Positions 16,934-24,492 of a stretch of DNA of 31,663 nucleotides are shown here, piece by piece. The notes beneath the pieces were generated by a model. That model searched no databases. It worked only from the letters and a program-made list of their open reading frames with translations, and had not been told where the DNA came from. This DNA comes from a virus, in the IMG/VR virus record IMGVR_UViG_3300025896_000120, positions 1 to 31,663 of that record. The stretch is one strand, 5' to 3'. Position 1 is the stretch's first letter, and each line of letters opens with the position of its first letter. A program made the translations under genes and the position numbers.

Positions 16934-17368
16934 TTACTCTGGTTGAAGAGTTGCCCTCAATTGCCAATGCCACTTACCATGCTGGCTTTGTCTATCTGCA
17001 ATAAAGTTTGCAATTCCATTTTCTCTTTCTTTTGTTGCTTCATCAAACAAATCTTTTAAAAATTTAAGGATCTTGTCATTGTCTTCCAACAATTCTTTAA
17101 CCATTAAATTTAATTTTGGTATCTTGGTTTGTTCAGTCAAAATACTCAATTCTGCAAAACGACTTAATGATCCTGGAGCAAATTCATCTAATGTTCTGAT
17201 GTGTTCTGCAATAGTATCATGTGCGCTATATGTGTCTGTGTAAATCTCACCAAAGAACTCGTGAAATTGACTGAACAACATTCCTTCTGTGTTCCAGTGA
17301 AAGGCTTGCGCCTTTGTGGTAAAAACTATATTGGTTCCTAAATATTTTTTTAATGAATCTGCTAACAT
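16934..17368 (-). CDS. Dps-like ferritin (DNA-protecting, iron-binding)
   Basis: A 144-aa protein when started at MLADSLKKYLG, chosen because an AGGA site lies 7 nt upstream; an in-frame ATG at 17392 would overlap the portal gene and add 8 residues. It has the Dps signature: H24-W-N-T-E-G, H36, D51, E55, with the usual spacings of 12, 15 and 19 residues. The Asp expected four residues after H36 is Gly40, followed by Glu41. Four of the five ferroxidase residues are therefore present. IAEHIRTLDEFAPGS also matches the family. A Lys-rich DNA-binding tail like that of E. coli Dps is absent. The gene starts 1 bp after the portal stop. Confidence 0.9.
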   Translation of the reverse strand: MLADSLKKYLGTNIVFTTKAQAFHWNTEGMLFSQFHEFFGEIYTDTYSAHDTIAEHIRTLDEFAPGSLSRFAELSILTEQTKIPKLNLMVKELLEDNDKILKFLKDLFDEATKERENGIANFIADRQSQHGKWHWQLRATLQPE

Positions 17369-17369
17369 G

Positions 17370-18932
17370 TTATCTTCCTGATGCTTGTCCAACCAACTGA
17401 TCTGCCACTGGATTGTAACTTGACTGACCAGTATAAGTTATACCTGTTCCTAAGCCCGAATAAAGTTCTGTTTCTTCCATCTCATCGGTTTCTTGAGTTC
17501 CTTTAATTGGAACTTGAATACCTAAATCGCGTGTATAACTTCCCATGTGTTCTTCTGATACAATATCTTGATACTCTTGTGGTAACGTTGGCATTGTCGC
17601 GGTTACATATTCATTTACTTCTTCAGGTGGGCAAAGCAATGCAACTAACTCTTTAACAATCAATCCTTGAATGATTGGATTATCACCAGCAAGAGTTTTT
17701 GCATGGTTCAATAATGCCAAACGATAATCGGTATCGCTTGCTTCATAATCAGTATCATAATGCACTTCACCAGCCCAACGCATATCCATAAATCTTGCAG
17801 CAAAGGTCCAAATTTGTTCTTCACAAATTTCCATTAATCTGGCTTTTGCTCTTGCAAGTTTATGAACATTACGGCGTTCTTCAATCATTGATACACCAGA
17901 AACTGCTGTAACAACATTCTTGCGTAAGCCACCAAAGCCAAGAAGTTTTTCTAACTGTTCAAGGATATCTTGTTGTTTGTCAATAATCATTTGAACATCT
18001 TGAGTATCAATTTTGATTGATTCAATTTGTCCTTGGGTTGCTCTTACAATTGCACCTGCATGTGCTGGCACTTTGATACCTGGATCAGCACGAATGATTG
18101 TTTTTGCAAATTGAATTGATTGGTATGCTTCGCACTCTAATTTATAATGCTCACGTTGTGCATCACTTGCTGCATCAATATCACTGATACCAACATCAGT
18201 TCTACGTGGATCTCTGCGACCATATGCAATGAAACCAGGGATAGCCATACCAGGAGGAAAGGTACCTTTGTCTAATAATTCTGCAGGACCTTCTGAGTTG
18301 TTGTCTTTTATAACTTTCCAACTTTCCCAACTTGATGGAGTTGTTGAGTCACCTAAGCGATATATTTTAAAATATACACAATCATGTTCTTCAAACTCTC
18401 TAACCTTAACATACTTTAATAATTGACGACCACCATAGAATTCAAAGTTCCAATCTAACACATCCATTGGACTTACAACGCACACATATGGACGACCAAG
18501 ATTACCTTCTTCTTGTTGAGGCATATCAACAAATACCCAAGCATAACCAAATATACTTGATACTTGACCAACTTGTTCCATAACACCAGTTAAACTGTTG
18601 TTGGTCATATTTGCATCTAATTGCAAAAGTTCAGCCCAGTCAGTTAGTTCTTCATCAACTGGAACACCCTGCGGAGTTGCAAATCTTAAGTCACGTTTTA
18701 TGCCCGGTTCAAATACATAATTGTTTAATGTATCAACGATATAACGGCAAATAGGCTGTGCAACAGTATGAGTGATTACATCAATATGAATCTTTTCATC
18801 TTCGCTTGGGCGCTTCTTACGTGCTTGTCTTTTGAATGCTGTTCCACCAAGATATGCCAACTGATAGTCGGCCATTGTTTGGTAGATCGCAGTGTAGATT
18901 GCGCTGCGATGTAGTAAATCTTTGTTCCTCAT
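17370..18932 (-). CDS. Portal protein
   Basis: A 520-aa protein, MRNKDLLHRSAIYTAIYQTM to NPVADQLVGQASGR. Features include an N-terminal YTAIYQTMADYQLAYLGGTA, a central GFIAYGRRDPRRTDVGISDI with helix-rich AASDAQREHYKLECEAY, a tunnel-loop-like region GGLRKNVVTAVSGVSMIEER, and a C-terminal ARFMDMRWAGEVHYDTDYEA. These patterns occur in siphovirus portals of about 450-550 residues. It lies between the terminase/HNH genes and the capsid genes. It forms the dodecameric DNA channel. An AAGGAA site precedes the start. Confidence 0.88.
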   Translation of the reverse strand: MRNKDLLHRSAIYTAIYQTMADYQLAYLGGTAFKRQARKKRPSEDEKIHIDVITHTVAQPICRYIVDTLNNYVFEPGIKRDLRFATPQGVPVDEELTDWAELLQLDANMTNNSLTGVMEQVGQVSSIFGYAWVFVDMPQQEEGNLGRPYVCVVSPMDVLDWNFEFYGGRQLLKYVKVREFEEHDCVYFKIYRLGDSTTPSSWESWKVIKDNNSEGPAELLDKGTFPPGMAIPGFIAYGRRDPRRTDVGISDIDAASDAQREHYKLECEAYQSIQFAKTIIRADPGIKVPAHAGAIVRATQGQIESIKIDTQDVQMIIDKQQDILEQLEKLLGFGGLRKNVVTAVSGVSMIEERRNVHKLARAKARLMEICEEQIWTFAARFMDMRWAGEVHYDTDYEASDTDYRLALLNHAKTLAGDNPIIQGLIVKELVALLCPPEEVNEYVTATMPTLPQEYQDIVSEEHMGSYTRDLGIQVPIKGTQETDEMEETELYSGLGTGITYTGQSSYNPVADQLVGQASGR

Positions 18933-19022
18933 TTTGTTTCCTTAAGTTTGCATTGATGCGCTATTGCCAAACTGGCACCGCAGATAAGTGTAATCATAAT
19001 ATGTATTTAGTCTTTGTAAAAA

Positions 19023-19445
19023 TTAAACCTTTTGGCTACATTTATCATTATGAAACCTTCCGAGGATACCTGGAATACCATGATAACCACAGTGAGGACA
19101 CGTTTGAAAATATTTAGGGTTTTTACTAACAACACCAGCACTGCCTTTTTTGCTCATGCTTTCCCCTTTATTCTTATAAGTTCCTGCAACTAAATGATCA
19201 GGATTAACACAATCGTAATTGTTACACACATGATGAACAACTTTGCCCTCTATATCTTGACCAATAAGTTTTAATGCAACACGATGGGCTGTTTGCATTT
19301 TGCCTTGGTATCTAAAGAATCCAAAGCCAATGTTATTCTTTGCTGCTGTCCACAAATAGCAATCAGTTACTGGGTCATGTTTAATATGACTGTCAAAGTA
19401 AGATTGATAATCTGCTTCTGTTGCATTTCTTGATCGTGTTGCCAT
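19023..19445 (-). CDS. HNH endonuclease with C-terminal zinc knuckle
   Basis: Protein of 140 aa. The HNH core is AHRVALKL (53-60), then H71-H72-V-C-N-N-Y-D-C79 and N81-P-D-H84-L, the common phage HNH3-type pattern. A C-terminal metal motif C116-x2-C119-x12-H132-x3-C136 follows. It sits between the large terminase and portal genes. HNH proteins next to TerL are known to assist cohesive-end cleavage in HK97-like phages, but the family also includes homing endonucleases; both are possible here. A near-perfect hairpin separates it from the TerL gene, and an AGGA site precedes its start. Confidence 0.88.
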   Translation of the reverse strand: MATRSRNATEADYQSYFDSHIKHDPVTDCYLWTAAKNNIGFGFFRYQGKMQTAHRVALKLIGQDIEGKVVHHVCNNYDCVNPDHLVAGTYKNKGESMSKKGSAGVVSKNPKYFQTCPHCGYHGIPGILGRFHNDKCSQKV

Positions 19446-19454
19446 AATGTTCCT

Positions 19455-19496
19455 AAGTTATTTTATTTATCATTAAAGATAAATGATGAATAACTT
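19455..19496 (-). other. Intercistronic inverted repeat between TerL and HNH genes
   Basis: Arms 19455-19471 and 19478-19496 can pair over 17 bp with a 2-nt bulge and a 6-nt loop. The structure includes the first base of the TerL stop and ends a few nucleotides before the HNH ribosome-binding site. It is AT-rich and has no T-run, so it is more likely an mRNA stability or translation-control element than a terminator. Confidence 0.6.
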
Positions 19497-20926
19497 TACC
19501 AAGTTTGGTAATCATTTTCTTGTTCACCGTCTGTGGTTAATAATTCTTCCCAAGTTGGACCACCAGCATAAAGAGGACTAACTGGTAAATGTTCGCCACC
19601 AGGCTTCTTATAAAATCTTGTATCACTGGTAACATAATCTTGTTCAAGCCCAGTATCATGTCTAATAGGAAACAAGTGATGAATCAAATATCGTAAACTA
19701 TCTCCCAAACCATCTATATGAGCATAGGCTTGTTCAGTATATTTGACTAACTTTTTACGAGTACCATCTTCAAAATGATAGGTTGATAATGATTCTAATA
19801 ATCGTTCATCATCTGGATTAATAATCAGTCTACCTTGATTGATAAAAGCATTTGAGGTATTGTCTGTATCTGCTATCAATGGATTACTATTACGATTGTT
19901 TATGATTGCAAAGCCATACTTTTCAAGAATGGTTCTATCAGTAATACCAAACGCACTGGTAGTATCTCTGTTTACTTGAGTACCTGACATATCAATTACA
20001 CTATTGATTCTTCTTCTTGGAAAGTCTTGTCTGATTGCTTGTGCGATACCTTCAGTTGAACAATCATTGATGGCATATGATTTTAATATTTCAATCTCAC
20101 CATTAGGTTTATAGGGGTTCTTTACTTGAGCAACCACAGCGCACATTACTCGCTTGTTAAAGTCATGCCCTGAATATAAGTCGCCACCAAGATCAACAAC
20201 AGGTTTGCAAAACTTATGTTTATCCCATGCATAAAAGAACTGATCGCTAATCGTTTCAAAACTGCACATGTAATCACTGGCAAACTTCATTGGACTTAAT
20301 ATCTTTTTCTGATCAAGAATATACTTTAAGTTACCTGCTCGCATTTGCTCATAGTTATAATGCCTAACTATAAACTGATCTGGCAGTTTGTTCGCTGCTT
20401 TGAACAATGAATATAAAGGTCCATTACCATGTGGGGTTGATATAACAATCAAACGACCTGCACTATTTGGATCATTAACTGATGGGCGAAGTCTATTGGT
20501 TATCTCTTGTAATGAATCTTCAGTATACAAACTTGCTTCGTCTGCAATCCAAATTGAAGCATTCATACCACGAAGATTTTCTCTTTGTTCTGCACTTTTG
20601 CAACGGATAAAGATATCATTGGGGAACCTAATGGTCATGTTAGAATTATTAATATCCTTATCGGCAATATTAAAGTATTCTTTACAAGTGCGCTTGAGTG
20701 GTTCCCATATTAATGTTGAGATCATGCCCATGGTTGGAGCAGAGTAAACGATATCACGATTCATATGATACTTGGGATCACTTGCAAATATTGGAAGTGC
20801 AAGTGCTGCAAGAAATGTTTTACCTGATCCTACTGGAACAATGTTGATTGAATGTTTGCGAGTGTTTAACCAATCATTAAAGATTGTAGTTTGCTCACCA
20901 TACAAATTGATTGGATAAGTTTTCAT
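19496..20926 (-). CDS. Terminase large subunit
   Basis: A 476-aa packaging motor. The ATPase domain has Walker A VPVGSGKT (G33-x-G-K-T37), Walker B IWIADEA with D129-E130, and a coupling motif ISTP (163-165). The nuclease domain has acidic residues in DLYSGHDF (about 245), VIDMSG (about 310) and HIDGLGDSLRYL (about 405-420). Length and motif order are normal for the family. It starts immediately after the stop of the fused small-subunit gene. It pumps DNA through the portal and cuts the genome during packaging. The headful versus cos mechanism cannot be decided by eye. Confidence 0.95.
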   Translation of the reverse strand: MKTYPINLYGEQTTIFNDWLNTRKHSINIVPVGSGKTFLAALALPIFASDPKYHMNRDIVYSAPTMGMISTLIWEPLKRTCKEYFNIADKDINNSNMTIRFPNDIFIRCKSAEQRENLRGMNASIWIADEASLYTEDSLQEITNRLRPSVNDPNSAGRLIVISTPHGNGPLYSLFKAANKLPDQFIVRHYNYEQMRAGNLKYILDQKKILSPMKFASDYMCSFETISDQFFYAWDKHKFCKPVVDLGGDLYSGHDFNKRVMCAVVAQVKNPYKPNGEIEILKSYAINDCSTEGIAQAIRQDFPRRRINSVIDMSGTQVNRDTTSAFGITDRTILEKYGFAIINNRNSNPLIADTDNTSNAFINQGRLIINPDDERLLESLSTYHFEDGTRKKLVKYTEQAYAHIDGLGDSLRYLIHHLFPIRHDTGLEQDYVTSDTRFYKKPGGEHLPVSPLYAGGPTWEELLTTDGEQENDYQTW

Positions 20927-21583
20927 TTATAATAGAGTGTTTGACTTCCACTCTGGAAGTTCTACTGGGGTAAACACCAATTGAACTTGCATTGTTTCAC
21001 CGTTGCTGGTAACGTCTAATGCTTGTTTATCTGCAATAACTTTACTTAGGATCATGTTCTGATATTTTTGAATAACATAAAGATCACCTGATAAGCGGGC
21101 TCTATGATAATCTTCAGCAATACCCTGTTCAAATGGAACATCAACTTGAGCGATTGCATCTAATAAACTTGTGGCTGATAACTTTTGGGTTGCTCCAAGT
21201 TTGCGCCCTGAATTGGCTCGTTTTCCCCCACGACCCTTCTTTGGCGTTTGATCAATTTGATTATTTTTCATAGGTGTTTCCATAGTTCTTTTCCTACTTT
21301 GTTTTGGTGGTCCATCTGCATTACTTCTATTGAAACTCATTATGTTATTTTTTGCATTTGATTCCATTAACAATCGGGATTCAAGTTTGCGCATATCTTT
21401 GCTTTCACCCGTTTCAATAATTGAGCGTTCCCATTCTTCTGGGTTGGCAAGTATCATGGGCTTTACTATTTCACTTGAACAAATGTATCCATCATTGATA
21501 TGACAATCCTTAGCGGTACGTGAACCAATGTACCACATACCAGTTGGTTTATGAATCCATTTGTAAACAAATGCTTGGGTCAT
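20927..21583 (-). CDS. GIY-YIG nuclease domain fused to small terminase-like subunit
   Basis: A 218-aa two-part protein. Residues 1-80 match phage GIY-YIG nucleases: F5-V-Y7-K-W (GIY equivalent), W17-Y18-I-G20 (YIG equivalent), R22, DGYICSSEIVKPMI, and E68 in RKLESRLLMES with N79/N80 nearby. Residues of about 113-218 look like a small terminase: a basic KGRGGKRANSGRKLG entry, an ATQKLSATSLLDAIA helix, FEQGIAEDYHRARLSGDLYV, and QKYQNMILSKVIADK. It is followed with no gap by the large terminase gene, the usual TerS position. The linker at 85-112 is basic and polar. Both domains appear intact. Confidence 0.8.
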   Translation of the reverse strand: MTQAFVYKWIHKPTGMWYIGSRTAKDCHINDGYICSSEIVKPMILANPEEWERSIIETGESKDMRKLESRLLMESNAKNNIMSFNRSNADGPPKQSRKRTMETPMKNNQIDQTPKKGRGGKRANSGRKLGATQKLSATSLLDAIAQVDVPFEQGIAEDYHRARLSGDLYVIQKYQNMILSKVIADKQALDVTSNGETMQVQLVFTPVELPEWKSNTLL

Positions 21584-21936
21584 GCAAATACTTCTACATA
21601 GTCTGCAGGATTATCTTCTGGATCTAACCCATCCCACAATGTATTATCTGCTAATCTGCGAAACTTTTTTGCACCTGTATTCTTAAGCAAATGTTGATTG
21701 TCTTTGCCCCATTGCAATTTCAATTGCTTGTATCTATTATCACCAAGCATAATCTTGATTTGAGTTGCAGCATCTGTTTCTGACCAGTTGGCATCCCATT
21801 TTGAGTCTTTGATCTTTTCAATAAACTCCAAGCAAATATCTAATTCCATTTCGGAAAGATACTTGGAAAACTCAACAATCATTCTGTCTAATGCACGACA
21901 ATGGCTGGTGTTTGGACGATCAATTAATTGTCGCAT
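21580..21936 (-). CDS. Unrecognised protein upstream of the terminase genes
   Basis: Protein of 118 aa, MRQLIDRPNTSHCRALDRMI to DPADYVEVFA-like acidic end. It is mixed helical, with MELDICLEFIEKIKDSKWDA and YKQLKLQWGKDNQHLLKN, and a basic patch AKKFRRLAD. It overlaps the gene before it by 17 bp and the terminase fusion by 4 bp (ATGA), so it is translationally coupled to packaging genes. I do not recognise the family. A role in DNA recognition or packaging is plausible only from context. Confidence 0.65.
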   Translation of the reverse strand: MRQLIDRPNTSHCRALDRMIVEFSKYLSEMELDICLEFIEKIKDSKWDANWSETDAATQIKIMLGDNRYKQLKLQWGKDNQHLLKNTGAKKFRRLADNTLWDGLDPEDNPADYVEVFA

Positions 21937-22165
21937 TTTTATACTCCACTAAATTTGCTTCTTGAACTAGGGCTCCCAATATTTCATACACTGCTTTTAA
22001 GCCCATGAGTTTTTGATCTCTACCCATTTCTTCATCTTGTGGTAATTCAAGATCCATTAAATGAATGATAGAGTTTTTGATATCATTCATTAATGGTTCA
22101 AGACTACACCATGTGATTGAGTCTGGTCCTTTAACCAGTTTGTAATTTGTTTGTGTTGGATTCAT
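21920..22165 (-). CDS. Small helical protein of unknown function
   Basis: Protein of 81 aa with a predicted long helix (SLEPLMNDIKNSIIHLMDLEL and GLKAVYEILGALVQEANLVE). It begins at an ATGA overlap with the small protein gene at 22162-22314 and ends inside the next gene. No family recognised. The run of coupled small genes leading into the terminase suggests one translational unit. Confidence 0.65.
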   Translation of the reverse strand: MNPTQTNYKLVKGPDSITWCSLEPLMNDIKNSIIHLMDLELPQDEEMGRDQKLMGLKAVYEILGALVQEANLVEYKNATIN

Positions 22166-22314
22166 TTGTTTTTTGGTTTAGGTTTTTCTTTATATCCAGC
22201 AGCGTATATTGCACGACCCTGTGCTTCTGCTTCTGCTTTTGTTTTATACATTTTACCAGAGGTGCCCCATTGATAAAATGTTTCTCCGTTTTTGCTTATT
22301 CTATGTACTGGCAT
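22162..22314 (-). CDS. Conserved 50-aa phage protein (YQWG...GRAIYAAGYKEK type)
   Basis: A short gene, 50 aa, MPVHRISKNGETFYQWGTSG followed by KMYKTKAEAEAQGRAIYAAG. It begins at TAATG with the preceding gene and ends in an ATGA overlap with the next. Proteins of this size and pattern ('F/Y-x-W-G-x-S-G-K-x-Y-K-T-K-A-E-A-E-x-Q-G-R-A-I') are common near packaging genes in environmental phages, but their function is not established. The Lys/Pro-rich tail (KEKPKPKNK) may contact nucleic acid. Confidence 0.8.
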   Translation of the reverse strand: MPVHRISKNGETFYQWGTSGKMYKTKAEAEAQGRAIYAAGYKEKPKPKNK

Positions 22315-22763
22315 TATTCTTCCTCTTGTTCTTTATTTATCTTTAACTGTTTAGTACAGACCAAACCATGTTTTTTAACTACATCAGGGTCTTGTACAGT
22401 AATACCGCAATCTTGGCATTTGAACCCCAATTCTTTCCAGTGTTTCTTTCTATCTAATCCATACAATGTTGCAAAATTTGTAGGTGGTAATTCATTTGGT
22501 ATTGGCATATTAAATAATAATCCTCGTTGTTTTGTATCGGTGATAGAAATAATTCGTTCAATGCGGCCCAATGGCTTTTGACCGGGATAATCTGTCCAGT
22601 CTTGATCAAGTATTCTATAATTGTTTTGATGCGGTCTGCCTGACGAAGGCTTTTTGACTTTACCTATTTTTTTAATTTTAGGTCTAACTCTTTCAATCGC
22701 TCTTTGCCTTACTTCAGGGTCAGTGGAACGAGGTCTTCCGCGTTTTGGTTTGTTTAAGTCCAT
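22314..22763 (-). CDS. Basic protein with AT-hook-like motif and C2HC zinc finger
   Basis: Protein of 149 aa. The N-terminus contains KPKRGRPRS (residues 5-13), an AT-hook-like core, with a second GRP at 42-44 in a Lys/Arg-rich stretch (25-45). The C-terminus has C116-x2-C119-x12-H132-x3-C136, the same spacing as in the HNH protein at 19023-19445. It is therefore probably a DNA-binding protein, perhaps a late regulator or packaging accessory. It has no clear ribosome-binding site; an ATAAATAATC sequence lies just upstream of the ATG, so a leader-poor start is possible. Confidence 0.7.
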   Translation of the reverse strand: MDLNKPKRGRPRSTDPEVRQRAIERVRPKIKKIGKVKKPSSGRPHQNNYRILDQDWTDYPGQKPLGRIERIISITDTKQRGLLFNMPIPNELPPTNFATLYGLDRKKHWKELGFKCQDCGITVQDPDVVKKHGLVCTKQLKINKEQEEE

Positions 22764-22798
22764 AATGATTATTTATTTTATTCATTATGAACCTGAGA

Positions 22799-22972
22799 TT
22801 AACTTAAGTCTTGCCAGTCTTTACCATTGTACTTTAAACACATTTCCCAAATAGATTTCTTTGTATGCCAAACAATCTTATAACTGCCTGGCAAACAGTT
22901 TTTTAAGATTTGATCTATTGTGTCTAATGAAAATTCACGATTGACTATGTGAAGGATAGTTAACTGTTTCAT
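22799..22972 (-). CDS. Short protein of unknown function (57 aa)
   Basis: A 57-aa gene, MKQLTILHIVNREFSLDTID followed by QILKNCLPGSYKIVWHTKKS and an end KDWQDLS. It begins in a 4-bp ATGA overlap with the gene at 22969-23385, which supports real translation. Predicted alpha/beta. No family recognised. Confidence 0.7.
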   Translation of the reverse strand: MKQLTILHIVNREFSLDTIDQILKNCLPGSYKIVWHTKKSIWEMCLKYNGKDWQDLS

Positions 22973-23385
22973 TTTTTAGTCATTTGATTAACTATATCAT
23001 CATGCAAATAATTAACCTTTTGTGTCTTATCGTTTGCTTTAAGCAATGCTCTTGGGTCTAGCATTTCCATCATTTCATCTTCAAGATAACTTTCGCTTTC
23101 TTCAAGATATTCATTAACTTGATCTGGATCTAAAATATGTTTGTACACTTCAAACAATGCAGGCAAATCGCTGATTAGCAAATCACTTGAATTTTTCTCT
23201 GACATCATTTCGCAAATATTATCCACATCAATTAATGTTTGAATTACTTCGCCACCAATATCAATTGTTTGCCAAATTTGACGCAATGATTGAATATTGT
23301 TTTCATCTATTGTTATATTGAATACGTAGCCTTCTTGATAGTCAGCATGCTTTACGGTTACCAAACGAAAGATTCTTTTAGTCAT
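22969..23385 (-). CDS. Acidic protein of unknown function
   Basis: Protein of 138 aa when started at MTKRIFRLVTVK, chosen because its ATG overlaps the preceding stop as TAATG; an in-frame ATG four codons upstream is less well placed. It has a basic N-terminus, beta-like NITIDENN, and a strongly acidic C-terminal half (YLEESESYLEDEMMEMLD). No family recognised. It is coupled on both sides to neighbouring small genes. Confidence 0.7.
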   Translation of the reverse strand: MTKRIFRLVTVKHADYQEGYVFNITIDENNIQSLRQIWQTIDIGGEVIQTLIDVDNICEMMSEKNSSDLLISDLPALFEVYKHILDPDQVNEYLEESESYLEDEMMEMLDPRALLKANDKTQKVNYLHDDIVNQMTKK

Positions 23386-23813
23386 TAGCGCACCCACAGA
23401 TTTTCAGTAAACATTATGGTATCTAATGTTGAATTCTTTTGTAAGTCTATCTTTAAATCTTTGATTGCATCCACGATACCAACAAAGGTGTTAATGATCA
23501 TTTGCAAGTGTTGGGCTTGTACTTCACTCAAGTCCCGTTGATTACCAAACATTGTGTTGTTTAATGTTCCGCTGATAAATGACTGCGGTGAGTTGTGCTT
23601 TTTAAACTTACTGTGAAATGGCAAACTTGAATTGGGCTTTGTAAACCATTTCACAAGATCCTTAATATCGGCATTTGTGCTTAATGAAAGTTCACACATG
23701 TAGGATTGAATTCCAATGATCTGCGCTATTAGGTAATCCCAATCTTTTTGTTCAATTGTCATATAATTTGTAGTTGCGGTTGTTTGTTTTAAATCGTAAT
23801 ATATTTGTATCAT
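23385..23813 (-). CDS. Unrecognised helical protein
   Basis: Protein of 142 aa, mostly helical (WDYLIAQIIGIQSYMCELSL and VQAQHLQMIINTFVGIVDAI). A GGGAG ribosome-binding sequence 7 nt before the ATG at 23813 supports this start. It follows a 66-bp gap, one of the larger gaps in this operon. No family recognised. Confidence 0.7.
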   Translation of the reverse strand: MIQIYYDLKQTTATTNYMTIEQKDWDYLIAQIIGIQSYMCELSLSTNADIKDLVKWFTKPNSSLPFHSKFKKHNSPQSFISGTLNNTMFGNQRDLSEVQAQHLQMIINTFVGIVDAIKDLKIDLQKNSTLDTIMFTENLWVR

Positions 23814-23879
23814 TATAGCACTCCCTATACTATTATTTAACGTATTATGGGTAAAAGTGTGGTATAAGGGTACTTTTTC

Positions 23880-24098
23880 TTACCTTTTCTTCTTTGAGTT
23901 TCGTTCTAAATGATACTGCTTGCATTTTTGTTTTTTAAAGTCTTGAAACGTTATTTTCTTATCCAAGCCCCGTTCAAGCCATTCTTGATGCCATTTACTA
24001 ATCAGTTGTAAACTGGGTTGTTCTTTTCTAATACGTCTAACTAGATTTTTACTCAAGTCATTAGTTGGACTGATTGCTCCTGTAAATTTACCCGACAT
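23880..24098 (-). CDS. Small basic protein of unknown function
   Basis: Protein of 72 aa, very basic, ending NSKKKR. It has helical LQLISKWHQEWLERGLD. AAGGA precedes the start. It could bind nucleic acid, but no family is recognised. Confidence 0.65.
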   Translation of the reverse strand: MSGKFTGAISPTNDLSKNLVRRIRKEQPSLQLISKWHQEWLERGLDKKITFQDFKKQKCKQYHLERNSKKKR

Positions 24099-24107
24099 GT
24101 TGATTCC

Positions 24108-24491
24108 TTATAATAAACTGGCTCTGCCTACTCTAGCAGCATATAAACTTTTTAATTCCATTTCTTCGTTTGGATCTTTCCAAATGTTTGGATCAGAATT
24201 ACAATGCGTAAGCATAATTTCATAATAACTTTCTACTGTATCAGAATCAATTGCTTGTGCTAATGTTTTAGGATCATACCAAGCCCAATCTATATGACTA
24301 CGCAATCTAAATTTATCTGAGTTTTTTGATAGGTATACATTCTTATTAATAACCAAATAAGCATTATATTCTGTTACAGTAAATTTAGTTGTAGTATGCA
24401 ATTTAATTGCATCATATTTTACTTTGTATCTATAATCTTTAAACCAAACACGCACTGGTTTCAGCCAGGGACTTCCATAGGGATTTGCCAT
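24108..24491 (-). CDS. Unrecognised protein (MANPYGSPWLKP...)
   Basis: A 127-aa protein when started at MANPYGSPWLKPVRVWFKDY, supported by a consensus AAGGAGG 8 nt upstream; the ATG at 24539 would overlap the previous gene by 47 bp. Trp/Tyr-rich N-terminal half with strands (KLHTTTKFTVTEYNAYLVIN), then helices. It begins 1 nt after the previous stop and is probably co-expressed with it. No family recognised. The strong ribosome-binding site suggests abundant product. Confidence 0.75.
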   Translation of the reverse strand: MANPYGSPWLKPVRVWFKDYRYKVKYDAIKLHTTTKFTVTEYNAYLVINKNVYLSKNSDKFRLRSHIDWAWYDPKTLAQAIDSDTVESYYEIMLTHCNSDPNIWKDPNEEMELKSLYAARVGRASLL

Positions 24492-24492
24492 A

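Noticed and set aside
18965-18977. TGCCA-AAC-TGGCA hairpin before the portal gene
   Set aside because: Too short and without a T-run; listed here only as a weak inverted repeat.
23814-23879. Second promoter for the minus-strand operon
   Set aside because: A CATAAT-like box is present but no -35 sequence lies at a suitable distance.
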